Shown piece after piece: positions 44,260-52,090 of a DNA stretch of 64,000 nt; the first letter of the stretch is position 1; each line of letters begins with the position of its first letter. The notes below the pieces were generated by a model. That model was not told the DNA's origin. It saw only the letters and a list, made by a program, of their open reading frames with translations, and did not search any database. This DNA comes from JBBQWZ01 sp038210135 (GTDB lineage: Bacteria > Acidobacteriota > Terriglobia > Bryobacterales > Bryobacteraceae). The position numbers and the translations under genes were made by a program. The DNA lies in the NCBI GenBank assembly GCA_038210135.1, contig JBBQWZ010000025.1, positions 1 through 64,000 of the forward strand, read 5' to 3'.

Positions 44260-46068
44260 CTACTCCACGGCGAACGCTAAAAGTACGTTTCCCGGCATAC
44301 CGGCGAGCGTTCCATAGCCGGAATTAACATACATCATTCCGTCATAGACGGTCGGGCCGCTCGCGCTTAACGAGCCGCCGCGAGCCGCCACGGCATTCAC
44401 GGTCACGAAATCCTTCAGCGTGTCGAAATCCCAAATGATCTTGCCATCGAGCGCCGCATACGCTCGCAGATGGCCATCCATCGACCCCGAAAACACCACT
44501 CCCGGAATTGCCGACGCCGGCGCAATCTGCGCCTGGCTGCAGCCGGGCCTACCACTACAAGCGGATTTCGGAGCCGGAATTGTCCACTTTAATTTTCCGG
44601 TCGCGATTTCGAGCGCGAACAATCCTCCCGGCGGCGCCACGCGCTTGCGAACAAAGAGGTCCGACAAGGGGACGTACACCGTGTCCGAGTCCGCGGCGGA
44701 ACCCCACATGATTCCGCCGATCGCGCTTCCCTGCCCCACTCTGGTCTGCCAAACCACTTCGCCTTGCTGATCCGGATCGAGCGCGTGCATCACGCCCGAT
44801 TTCTGGCCAACCAATAAGAGGCGCTTTCCTCCAGGAACGTTCCGCAGGATCGGCGACGAGCCGATATCCAGGTCGTCGCCGGGCTTCTCCGGGCAATTTG
44901 CCCGATCGGGACTCGCGCAGGAATAATTCCAGCTGTCTCCAGGCGTCAACTGCCGCGACCATTTCAAAGATCCGGATTTCAGGTCGATGGCGACAACGGC
45001 GTCGCTCGTGGCCGGGGCGGGATCCGAGTAACCATCTCCGGTCCCTACATAAAGAAGACCCAGCTTCGCGTCGATCGTTGGCGCACTCCACACGCCGGCG
45101 CCGGCCGGCCCAAACTTCTCGATACCATTCTTGTTCTTACCGCGTGAAACGGGCGCGTCAGGGATCACGAAAGTCTTCCAAATTTGCTTTCCAGTCGAAA
45201 TTTCTATCGCCACCACGCTTCCGCGGAACGTGCAGCAGGCATAATCCGTTCCACCAGCCGCTACCTCTTCGACCGACGACACCGGAAAATACGCAATTCC
45301 AGCGTTGTAGGCGGCGGCCGCGGTAATTCGGGCCGCTCGATGGTCCTCCACCTTGCGCTTCCACAGCAGCTTGCCAGTCTCCGCATCCAGGCCGTATGCG
45401 TTCGCGTCGATATCGCCGAACAAGGCGACCGGCTTGCCGCCCGCCTTCTGAATCACGACCGCCGCTCGAACGGTTGTGGGCGCGGCGAAAGTCCAGTACG
45501 CGCAACCGATCTTCGCGTCCACCGAGTAAACCGTGCCCTCGCCGGATCCGAAGAACAGGCGTCCACCCGCGATGGTTGGCTGGGCCATCGCGGAATCGGC
45601 ATTCGGAAATCCGAAAGCCCACTTCAGTTTCAATTTAGGAACATCTTCCGGCTGCAAACCAGGATTCGGTTGAAAGCGCGTGTTCGCGGAATCGACGCCC
45701 CAACCGTTCCAACCGGCATCAATCGCACCGAGCTTCTTGCTTCCAGGTCCGTTTGGGCTCGCGCCGTCACACCACTTGACCGCGACAGCGGCCGCACCAT
45801 CGGACTTGCCGAGAAATTCCGAAACCGCCGCGCGTTCGGTCGCCGTCAGCACGGCGCCTTGCGCGTTCATCACGCCGCTATCGAGCGCCTTGCGGATCTG
45901 TCGAACGGTCCGTGATCGGAGAGACGCCAGCGGCATCGCCCGTCCGGCTTTGTCCTCGCCTTCCGCCTTGTGGCAGACCGAGCAATATTTTGCGTAAATT
46001 CCCGCTCCATCGACGGCGGCGAACAGAGAGGTCGCGCAAAACAACACGAGCGCATAGCGACGGAGCAT
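44260..46068 (-). CDS. Exported cytochrome c / PQQ-type beta-propeller dehydrogenase-like protein
   Basis: 602 residues. A signal peptide (1-17) is followed by a small cytochrome c domain with heme motif CSVCH (about residues 29-33), then an eight-bladed PQQ-type propeller from about residue 120. Propeller blades show GTVYSVDAKIGCAYWTF, YGLDAETGKLLWKRKV, VVAIDLKSGSLKWSRQLT and LFALEIATGKLKW. Similar heme-plus-propeller proteins include polyvinyl-alcohol dehydrogenase-type enzymes. The substrate is unknown; it is probably a periplasmic alcohol or sugar oxidase. Confidence 0.88.
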   Translation of the reverse strand: MLRRYALVLFCATSLFAAVDGAGIYAKYCSVCHKAEGEDKAGRAMPLASLRSRTVRQIRKALDSGVMNAQGAVLTATERAAVSEFLGKSDGAAAVAVKWCDGASPNGPGSKKLGAIDAGWNGWGVDSANTRFQPNPGLQPEDVPKLKLKWAFGFPNADSAMAQPTIAGGRLFFGSGEGTVYSVDAKIGCAYWTFAAPTTVRAAVVIQKAGGKPVALFGDIDANAYGLDAETGKLLWKRKVEDHRAARITAAAAYNAGIAYFPVSSVEEVAAGGTDYACCTFRGSVVAIEISTGKQIWKTFVIPDAPVSRGKNKNGIEKFGPAGAGVWSAPTIDAKLGLLYVGTGDGYSDPAPATSDAVVAIDLKSGSLKWSRQLTPGDSWNYSCASPDRANCPEKPGDDLDIGSSPILRNVPGGKRLLLVGQKSGVMHALDPDQQGEVVWQTRVGQGSAIGGIMWGSAADSDTVYVPLSDLFVRKRVAPPGGLFALEIATGKLKWTIPAPKSACSGRPGCSQAQIAPASAIPGVVFSGSMDGHLRAYAALDGKIIWDFDTLKDFVTVNAVAARGGSLSASGPTVYDGMMYVNSGYGTLAGMPGNVLLAFAVE

Positions 46069-46140
46069 GCCGGTGATTATATAAGGAACCGGGGCGAGGG
46101 AATTGCACCTGTTCCGTCAGCGAGCGATTACCATAGCTCC

Positions 46141-46332
46141 ATGCCGCTGAAAGTGCGCGAGGTCATCCGGCTCTTGGAAGCGGAAGGATGGGTAGAGATG
46201 AGAAAACGAGGAAGCCATCGGCAGTTCCGGCATCCGAGCTAGCCGGTGGTCATCACCGTACCCGGGAATCAGGGAAAGGAACTTGCCCCTGGCACGCTCA
46301 ACGATATACTCGAGAAAGCAGGCCTCAAATGA
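46141..46332 (+). pseudogene. hicA: HicA-type mRNA interferase toxin, interrupted by an in-frame TAG
   Basis: Codons 1-33 read MPLKVREVIRLLEAEGW to GSHRQFRHPS; codon 34 (46240-46242) is TAG; the same frame then continues PVVITVPGNQGKELAPG to EKAGLK and stops at 46330-46332. Together the two halves make a complete HicA, a small double-stranded-RNA-binding-fold toxin with its catalytic His in GSHR. Relatives usually have Lys at the stop position (HPTKPG), so one AAG to TAG change explains it. The final TGA overlaps the hicB ATG. Readthrough is possible but unsupported. Confidence 0.85.
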
Positions 46333-46550
46333 GCTCAAAGCGATATCCTGTAGTGATTGAGCGCACCTCTACCGGATTCTCCGCCTATTCGCCGGACGTT
46401 CTGGGTTGCGCGGCAGCGGGAGACACCGAGGAAGAAACGCGCGCCAATCTGCAGGATGCGTTGCTGCACCACTTCGAAGCGCTTCGTGAGATTGGTGGAG
46501 TCGTTCCGGAGCCGAGTTCTTCCGTTGACTACGTAGAAGTTGCTCCCTAG
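46329..46550 (+). CDS. hicB: HicB-type antitoxin
   Basis: 73 residues. The partial RNase H-like fold typical of HicB is seen in YPVVIERTSTGFSAYSPD, GCAAAGDTEEETRANLQDAL and HHFEALREIGGVVPEP. It has no obvious C-terminal DNA-binding domain. ATG 46329 overlaps the hicA stop (ATGA). It appears intact although its toxin gene is interrupted. Confidence 0.88.
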   Translation: MSSKRYPVVIERTSTGFSAYSPDVLGCAAAGDTEEETRANLQDALLHHFEALREIGGVVPEPSSSVDYVEVAP

Positions 46551-46667
46551 GAACTGCATCCGCACTGACGCCGCCGTGAGAAAGTATTTCGCCCCGGAGG
46601 AATCGCTTTCGGCGTCAGGATCTTGGCGTCCGCGGAATCCGGCTGGCTAACGTGGTGGCTAATTACA

Positions 46668-48056
46668 ATGAAGCGAATGTACCTCTCTCTTCTCGCGACT
46701 TTTCTTTTGGCCGCGAGTCTCGCGTTTTCCCAGGCTCCGCCGATTGCGATCCGCGGAGTGACTCTCATTGATGTGATCGATGGCAAAGCCATCCCGAACT
46801 CGGCGTTGCTACTGCGGGACGGCAAAATCGCGTACGCCGGCCCGACGGCCGGATTGCGTGTTCCGCCAAGCGTCAAAGTCATCGATGGGACTGGCAAGTT
46901 TGCGATTCCGGGACTGTGGGACATGCACGTCCATCTCTGGGAATCGGAAAACACCCTTCCGCTGTACGTCGCCTATGGCGTGACCGGCGTACAGGATATG
47001 GGGAGCAACTTCGATCGCGTCAAAGTTTGGCGCAAAGCGGTCGAAGACGGAAAGGCCGTGGGGCCTCGCGTGATCACGCCCGGACCGGCTGTGGACGGGC
47101 GCGCTTCGAACGACCCCAAACTCCCGGTTCTGGTTGCGAAGACCGCGATCGAGGCACGCAAAGCTTTCGACAAACTCTACGATCTCGACGTCGATTTCGT
47201 CAAAGTACTCTCCGGACTTCCGCGCGACGCCTACTTCGCGCTCGCTGAACAGACCCGTCACTGGAACCTGCCCTTGCGCGGGCACGTTCCCTCTTCCATC
47301 ACCGTGTGGGAAGCAGTCGAAGCCCGGCAGCGGACCATCGAGCATCTGTTCGGCGTACCGTATGCCTGTTCTTCCGAGTTGACCGACCTCGAGCCGCAGC
47401 GGCAACAAGCCATTGTGGATCTGGATCGCGCCGCGCTCCAGAAGATCGCCGAGCGCGCCGATAAAACCTTCAGCGAAGAGCGTTGTGCCGAGTTGTTCCG
47501 CAAGTCCGTTCTCGTTGGAACCTCTTATACGCCGACGCTAACGATGTTGCGCCGAATGCTGAATCTCGACCTCGATTCCATGATGAACGATCCGCGGCTC
47601 GCCAGCGTCCCCGTCTCGATTCGCAAAGGCTGGGCGGATCCGCGGAAAGATGTCGCCAATCGGACGGCCGACGAGGAAGCCGGGCAGCGCCAGTACCTCG
47701 AAAAGATGAACCGGATCGTGTTGCTACTGCGCGAATCGGGCGTGCCAATCCTCGCCGGAACAGACACCGGCGACCCCTACACCATCCCAGGAGCCACCCT
47801 CCACGACGAACTCATCTCCCTGGTTCGCGCCGGCCTCAAGCCGGTCGAAGCACTGCGCTCCGCGACCGTTGTGCCAGCCCGCTTCTTCAGCCTCGAATCC
47901 ATTATGGGAACGCTGACCCCCGGAATGGCGGCAGACATTGTGTTGCTCGACGCGGATCCGTTGGAAGACATCCGAGCGATCCGCAAGATCGAGGCGGTCT
48001 TCACCCGCGGCCGCTATTTCTCACGTGACGATCTCGACAAACTTCTCAAGCGGTGA
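46668..48056 (+). CDS. Exported amidohydrolase (imidazolonepropionase/prolidase-like)
   Basis: 462 residues with a signal peptide (MKRMYLSLLATFLLAASLAFS). The amidohydrolase superfamily metal ligands are visible: HxH in WDMHVHLWE, a Lys candidate in VDFVKVLSG, His in RGHVPSS and TIEHLFG, and Asp in AGTDTGDP. The C-terminal LTPGMAADIVLLDADPLEDI is typical. Many Acidobacteria have several such secreted hydrolases; the substrate is probably a peptide-like or cyclic amide. ATG 46668 is chosen for the signal peptide; ATG 46677 is possible. Confidence 0.9.
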   Translation: MKRMYLSLLATFLLAASLAFSQAPPIAIRGVTLIDVIDGKAIPNSALLLRDGKIAYAGPTAGLRVPPSVKVIDGTGKFAIPGLWDMHVHLWESENTLPLYVAYGVTGVQDMGSNFDRVKVWRKAVEDGKAVGPRVITPGPAVDGRASNDPKLPVLVAKTAIEARKAFDKLYDLDVDFVKVLSGLPRDAYFALAEQTRHWNLPLRGHVPSSITVWEAVEARQRTIEHLFGVPYACSSELTDLEPQRQQAIVDLDRAALQKIAERADKTFSEERCAELFRKSVLVGTSYTPTLTMLRRMLNLDLDSMMNDPRLASVPVSIRKGWADPRKDVANRTADEEAGQRQYLEKMNRIVLLLRESGVPILAGTDTGDPYTIPGATLHDELISLVRAGLKPVEALRSATVVPARFFSLESIMGTLTPGMAADIVLLDADPLEDIRAIRKIEAVFTRGRYFSRDDLDKLLKR

Positions 48057-48071
48057 GCAGACGGCCCCGCC

Positions 48072-48096
48072 AATGTGTAATCATTGTGTACACATT
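48072..48096 (+). promoter_or_regulatory. Candidate operator upstream of the Phd/PIN pair
   Basis: AATGTGTA (48072-48079) and TACACATT (48089-48096) are exact inverted repeats; a nested palindrome TGTGTACACA lies at 48085-48094. The site is 11 bases before the antitoxin ATG, where autoregulating antitoxins usually bind. Confidence 0.6.
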
Positions 48097-48107
48097 TGGA
48101 GTCGCCT

Positions 48108-48377
48108 ATGCAAACTACCAAAGTTGGAATTCGAGAATTTCGCGAAAATCTTTCCACCTACTTAGAATCGAAAACACCGGTAGCTATAACGCGGCACGGC
48201 GCGACCATTGGCATCTATCTACCGACTAAACCGAAGCCCAGTGAAGCCGATCTGGAAGCGTTTCGCGCGGCCGGTGAGCAAATGCAAAAGCTGATCGCGG
48301 CGGCCGGTACCAGCGAAGAAGAACTTTTGCGGGACTTCAAGCAACTGCGCCGTCAAAGCCGCGGGAAAAAAGCTTAA
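48108..48377 (+). CDS. Phd/YefM-type antitoxin
   Basis: 89 residues. The N-terminal DNA-binding domain TKVGIREFRENLSTYLE, followed by PVAITRHGATIGIYLP, is typical of Phd/YefM antitoxins; the C-terminal part is long and charged, suited to wrap the toxin. ATG 48108 has GGAG 8 bases upstream. The PIN toxin gene starts 5 bases after its stop. An inverted repeat just upstream is a likely autoregulatory site. Confidence 0.88.
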   Translation: MQTTKVGIREFRENLSTYLESKTPVAITRHGATIGIYLPTKPKPSEADLEAFRAAGEQMQKLIAAAGTSEEELLRDFKQLRRQSRGKKA

Positions 48378-48382
48378 ACGAA

Positions 48383-48808
48383 ATGGTCCTCGACGCGAAC
48401 ATCCTGATTCGCGCAGTGCTCGGATCACGCGTACTGACGATTCTGCATAACTTCGCAGGTCAGGTACAATTTCTATCGCCCTTCGCAGAAGCGCGCGAAC
48501 ATCTCCCAGCCATCCTAGCGCGACGAAACATCGACGTGTCTCTGGCGCTGGCCACGCTTGATCTCTTGGCCGACATCGTACAAATCGTCGGAGGCGAAGC
48601 CTACACCAGTTTCGAGCGCGCAGCCAGAGCACGCACGGATCGGCGCGATCCGGAGGATTGGCCCGTACTGGCCACGGCCCTTGCTATGAACTCCCCTATC
48701 TGGACCGAAGATACCGACTTCTTCGGTTGCGGCGTTGCAACCTGGACAACGGATAGAATCGAACTCTACTTGAATCAACAGACGCAAGCGAAAGAATCCG
48801 ATGAGTAG
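48383..48808 (+). CDS. PIN-domain (VapC-like) ribonuclease toxin
   Basis: 141 residues. PIN acidic residues are visible: Asp4 in VLDANILIRA, Asp89-region RRDPEDWPVLATAL, and the TEDTDFFG segment near the C-terminus. It is probably an RNA-cleaving toxin neutralised by the Phd-like protein encoded just upstream. Unlike the two other toxin genes nearby, this frame is intact. Its stop overlaps the start of the next ORF by 8 bases. Confidence 0.87.
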   Translation: MVLDANILIRAVLGSRVLTILHNFAGQVQFLSPFAEAREHLPAILARRNIDVSLALATLDLLADIVQIVGGEAYTSFERAARARTDRRDPEDWPVLATALAMNSPIWTEDTDFFGCGVATWTTDRIELYLNQQTQAKESDE

Positions 48809-49259
48809 GGGGCCGCGCATACGTGGCACCGCCTACCGGATAGAGAATTCCTCCAGAGCGTGGCTTGAGGAAATTGACAACTACTCGAGGTCGATTGACC
48901 GTTACGGAGCGACTGCGGAATATCGCACCCGGCTTGTACCGCTCGTGCTGGTCGAGGCGATCATTTCGGACGTCGATGACCGATTCGATGCCGCCGACTT
49001 CACACAAGAAATGGAACAAGCCCCGAAAGGTACATGGCAAGTCGCATACGACGAGTCGTTGCTTTCTGCAGATGGCTGTTCGCTATTTCTCAGAGGCGCG
49101 GGTTGTGCAACGGGAGTGGCTAGCGCGAGGGTCTGCTTCTACTTTCACTTCTACGATCCAACCAAGCCAATGAAGTGGACCTACGGAGAATTCCACTGTA
49201 GTCCGGTTGAACCTATCGCAATGCGTCTTGCAAATTTGGTCCCGTATCGCGACATCTGA
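48801..49259 (+). CDS. Hypothetical protein overlapping the PIN toxin gene
   Basis: 152 residues, not recognised. The N-terminal half is helical and charged (SRAWLEEIDNYSRSIDRYG); the middle has VLVEAIISDVDDRFDAADF, and the C-terminal half has aromatic, Cys-containing beta-like stretches (VCFYFHFYDPTKPMKWTYGE). ATG 48801 overlaps the PIN stop codon region by 8 bases, suggesting co-translation as a third gene of the toxin-antitoxin module. No signal peptide or transmembrane helix. Being coding is likely but not certain. Confidence 0.6.
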   Translation: MSRGPRIRGTAYRIENSSRAWLEEIDNYSRSIDRYGATAEYRTRLVPLVLVEAIISDVDDRFDAADFTQEMEQAPKGTWQVAYDESLLSADGCSLFLRGAGCATGVASARVCFYFHFYDPTKPMKWTYGEFHCSPVEPIAMRLANLVPYRDI

Positions 49260-49271
49260 CGAGCCGCTGGC

Positions 49272-49811
49272 TTACCCTTCGAGAATGCAGATGTCTTTGA
49301 GGTTGCGATAATCTTCCGCATAGTCGAGTCCGTAGCCGACCACGAACTCGTCGGGAATCTGGAATCCGACGTAGTGAACTTCAACGGGACGCAGCCGCCG
49401 TTCCGGCTTATCCAACAAGGTTGCGATCTTCAGCGACTTCGGTTTCCGCTGCGCCAATACCTTCATCAAGTAGGTCAGCGTTACGCCGCTGTCGACAATG
49501 TCTTCGACGACGAGAACGTTCTGCCCTTCGATCGAGACATCGAGATCTTTGGTGAGCTTCACTTCACCGGAAGTCGTCTTGCCCTTGCCGTAGCTCGAAA
49601 TCCCCATGAACTCGATTCGCGCTGGAGTTTTCATGGCGCGCGCCAGGTCGGAGAGGAAAATGAAGGCGCCCTTGAGAATCGCAATCAGGTAGACGGGACC
49701 TTGTGGATAGTCGCGGTCGATCTGCGCTCCCATCTCCTGAATGCGCGCCGCAATCTGCTCGGAAGACAGAAAGACTCTGGTATGCGTTGGGGTAAACGAG
49801 ATGTCGGCCAT
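49272..49811 (-). CDS. hpt: Hypoxanthine (guanine) phosphoribosyltransferase
   Basis: 179 residues. A purine salvage enzyme that joins hypoxanthine or guanine to PRPP. The PRPP-binding loop VLVVEDIVDSGVTL holds the two acidic residues, and GPVYLIAILKGAFIFLSDL, EFMGISSYG and DEFVVGYGLDY are family landmarks. The N-terminal 40 codons are overlapped by the reading frame of the upstream secreted protein. Confidence 0.96.
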   Translation of the reverse strand: MADISFTPTHTRVFLSSEQIAARIQEMGAQIDRDYPQGPVYLIAILKGAFIFLSDLARAMKTPARIEFMGISSYGKGKTTSGEVKLTKDLDVSIEGQNVLVVEDIVDSGVTLTYLMKVLAQRKPKSLKIATLLDKPERRLRPVEVHYVGFQIPDEFVVGYGLDYAEDYRNLKDICILEG

Positions 49812-50653
49812 GCAGGACGAGGATAGCTAATCCGCCAAGCGGATGCCACGCTCTCTGGACCGACGTGGATGTGCGGCGCCGTCGCTCGGCCGGCGATGGC
49901 CGCGCGGAACGCGAAATAGGGAATGCTTTTCTCCGCCAGATATTCGCGGAGCCACTTGCCTTCGGTCGAATCAGGAGCAACGGCTACGTCGATGCGTCCC
50001 CGATGATCGAAGCCCAGCGCTCGATGGACCGCGGTTTCGCCGCGCGCGCTGACCGGCATCGGCTTCGCGAATTCTTTCTCCCAAGCCAGGGTCATTGCGC
50101 GAATATCCTTCGGAGTCAGCATCGCGCCGTTTCCATTGAAACGCTGCGACACGCCTGTAAACGTCAGCGCCGAGGACTCGCTCGTCGTATCAACCGAGCT
50201 CGCTGCCGCTTCGGTACGCGCGATGTCCGCGATCTCTTCCACCAATTTCGCGCGAGATCGTGCCAGTTCGAGGGTCTTCCGCCGATTCGCCAGATCCTGC
50301 TCGGCGCCTTCGAGACCGAGTTTCCCTTGCACGCCGGCCTCGATCAGACCGCGCTCATGGCTAACGCGTTCCTGCTGTCGATCGATTAACCGCTGTGCGG
50401 CCGCGAGCATTCCTTTGGCCTGCTGCTCACTGAATTCTTCCGGACCCAGTTTGGCGTACAGCGTGTTCCTGAGGACCGCTTCGTCGCGGGCATCGGCGAC
50501 CAAGGCTTCAGCTTCGCGAACTCGCGCGGGGGCGATGGCGCCAACCGCGGCCAGCTCTTTTAGACGAGCCAGCTCCGCTTCGGCAGCGGATTGTTCCTGC
50601 GCAAACACCGGCAGTGACAGAAGAAAAGCGATCTGGAGACACAACAGCTTCAT
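49685..50653 (-). CDS. Exported coiled-coil protein of unknown function, 3' end overlapping hpt
   Basis: 322 residues as read. A signal peptide (MKLLCLQIAFLLSLPVFA) is followed by a long Ala/Glu/Arg-rich coiled coil (about 20-150), and a C-terminal domain (about 165-265) with HRALGFDHRGRIDVAVAP, GKWLREYL, FAFRAAIAG and PHIHVGP. The last 40 or so codons overlap hpt out of frame and look random in composition. In the -1 frame after PHIHVGP the sequence reads ERGIRLAD and stops at 49827, before hpt. A one-base frameshift near 49850 is therefore suspected; if so the true end is about 49827. Function not recognised. Confidence 0.72.
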   Translation of the reverse strand: MKLLCLQIAFLLSLPVFAQEQSAAEAELARLKELAAVGAIAPARVREAEALVADARDEAVLRNTLYAKLGPEEFSEQQAKGMLAAAQRLIDRQQERVSHERGLIEAGVQGKLGLEGAEQDLANRRKTLELARSRAKLVEEIADIARTEAAASSVDTTSESSALTFTGVSQRFNGNGAMLTPKDIRAMTLAWEKEFAKPMPVSARGETAVHRALGFDHRGRIDVAVAPDSTEGKWLREYLAEKSIPYFAFRAAIAGRATAPHIHVGPESVASAWRISYPRPAWPTSRLPQRIPESFCLPSRLRRAFRRWERRSTATIHKVPST

Positions 50654-50758
50654 GCGGTGGGAGTGGGGGAACCCTTCTACATTGTAGTACGATCAAGCTA
50701 CAAGCCCGGTTCCACCAACGATTGTGGCGCCGCTGGTACGGCTCCGTCGTATCGAGGT

Positions 50759-50764
50759 AAGGAG
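50759..50764 (+). promoter_or_regulatory. Strong ribosome-binding site in front of an ATC codon (rsfS)
   Basis: AAGGAG at 50759-50764, then eight bases, then ATC at 50773-50775, which opens the rsfS frame. The same frame has a TAA stop just before (50758-50760), so no upstream start exists. Confidence 0.7.
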
Positions 50765-50772
50765 TTTGCTTT

Positions 50773-51288
50773 ATCGCCACCCGGAAGTCCACCCCCAAGA
50801 AAGCCGCCGGTTCCACCACCGCTAAGAAGACCGCCGGATCCGCCGCCGCTAAAGCGGCCCGCGTCAAGTTGTCGAAGCCCGGGTTCGCTCAGGCTCGCCC
50901 CGCCGCTCCCCGAAAGTCCAAGAAAACCGAGGCGGCTGTCGCTGAGCCGAATTTATCCTGGCACACCGTCGTCAAGGCGGCCGAAGCGAAACAGGCGAAG
51001 GACATCAAGGTTCTGGATCTTCGCGACATTTCGACGTTTGCCGATTTTTTTGTGATTTGCTCGGGCGGCAACATCCGTCAAATCCAGGCGATCAGCGACG
51101 AAATCGAAGTGACGATGAAGAAGCGCGGCGATTATCCGATCTCGATCGAAGGCTACAACAACGCTGAATGGGTCCTGCTCGATTTCGGCGATATGATCGT
51201 GCACGTTTTCACCGAAAAAGCCCGCGCCTACTATGACCTGGAGCGGCTCTGGCGCGATGCCCGCGAAGTCCAACCCGAAGAAGAATAG
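50773..51288 (+). CDS. rsfS: Ribosomal silencing factor RsfS, apparent AUC start
   Basis: 171 residues if read from ATC 50773. The RsfS domain (last about 115 residues) shows KVLDLRDISTFADFFVICSGGN, with IRQIQAISDEIE and WVLLDFGDMIVHVFTEKAR. It binds ribosomal protein L14 and blocks subunit joining during starvation. Upstream of that is a basic tail of Ala, Lys, Ser, Thr and Pro (ATRKSTPKKAAGSTTAKK). The only conventional start, TTG 50869, has no ribosome site and would cut the tail, whereas ATC 50773 has a perfect AAGGAG at good spacing. AUC is a very rare start; a mutated or misread ATG is the alternative. Confidence 0.9.
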   Translation: MATRKSTPKKAAGSTTAKKTAGSAAAKAARVKLSKPGFAQARPAAPRKSKKTEAAVAEPNLSWHTVVKAAEAKQAKDIKVLDLRDISTFADFFVICSGGNIRQIQAISDEIEVTMKKRGDYPISIEGYNNAEWVLLDFGDMIVHVFTEKARAYYDLERLWRDAREVQPEEE

Positions 51289-51316
51289 TCGCTTCGTCGG
51301 ATTGCGGTTTATGGTT

Positions 51317-51326
51317 TGTCTAGACA
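51317..51326 (+). promoter_or_regulatory. Candidate vapB operator palindrome
   Basis: TGTCTAGACA, a perfect 10-base palindrome ending 1 base before the vapB ATG. The position suits autorepression. It is short, so chance is not excluded. Confidence 0.35.
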
Positions 51327-51327
51327 T

Positions 51328-51573
51328 ATGAGGACCACGGTTCGCCTCGACGACGGCCTCCTCGATCTGACGAAACGCGAAGCCGCCCCGCGCGGCGAAA
51401 CAGTTACATCCCTTATCGAGCAAGGCTTGCGGATTGTCTTATTGCAAACGCAAAAGACCAAATGCCCCGAACCGGTGAGACTGCCAATCTCGAACGCAAC
51501 GGGCGGCACACTTCCGGGAATCGACCTAAATAATAGCGCCGACGTTCTCGATGTCCTTGAGGGATTTCGTTGA
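51328..51573 (+). CDS. vapB: VapB-type antitoxin
   Basis: 81 residues. The N-terminal MRTTVRLDDGLLDLTKREAA, with GETVTSLIEQGLR, is the ribbon-helix-helix DNA-binding fold of this antitoxin class; the C-terminal GGTLPGIDLNNSADVLDVLE is the toxin-binding tail seen with VapC partners. ATG 51328 is chosen over 51316 because the family starts at MRTTV. Its stop TGA (51571-51573) overlaps the TTG of the toxin frame. Confidence 0.88.
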   Translation: MRTTVRLDDGLLDLTKREAAPRGETVTSLIEQGLRIVLLQTQKTKCPEPVRLPISNATGGTLPGIDLNNSADVLDVLEGFR

Positions 51574-51992
51574 TTCTTCCTGATGTCAACGTCCTTATAA
51601 ACGCTTTTCGATCCGATACCACTAGCCACCGACAGTGACGTGACTGGCTGATGGAGGTGATCTCCGGACCCGCGCCATTCGGGATGTCTACCCAAGTGCT
51701 CGGAGCGGTCGTTCGAATCACCACCAACCCTCGAATTTTCAAGACGCCCAATACACCGCGAGCAGTTCTTGCATTCTGCGCCGCGGTCCTCGATATTCCA
51801 CAATGCCACGTCGTATCGCCGGGAGACCGTCATTGGGAAATCTTTTCGGGACTATGCCGCAACGACGATGTCAGAGGCAACCTTGTACAGGACGCATGGT
51901 TCGCCGCCCTTGCCATAGAACACGGCTGCGAATGGATCACTTTGGATCGCGATTACATCTGTGTTCCTGGCCTTCTCTGGCGGGCTCCGTAA
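51570..51992 (+). pseudogene. vapC: VapC-type PIN toxin, interrupted by an in-frame TGA
   Basis: From TTG 51570 the frame reads ILPDVNVLINAFRSD to SHRQ, meets TGA at 51636-51638, then continues RDWLMEVISGPAPFG through SPGDRHWEIFSGLC, GNLVQDAWFAALAIEHGC and WITLDRDY to a stop at 51992. Both halves match one PIN-domain VapC, with the first catalytic Asp before the stop and the others after it. Restarting at ATG 51651 would lose the first acid. A single-base nonsense change (for example from CGA or TGG) is likely. The antitoxin is intact. Confidence 0.85.
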
Positions 51993-52090
51993 TAAGTCCT
52001 TACAAATCTTTTCTTAACGCGAGAACGCGAGGCGCATCATTCCGGAGACGACCCGGGATATAATTCTGGAGTCACCCTGGAGGTGCCCGC

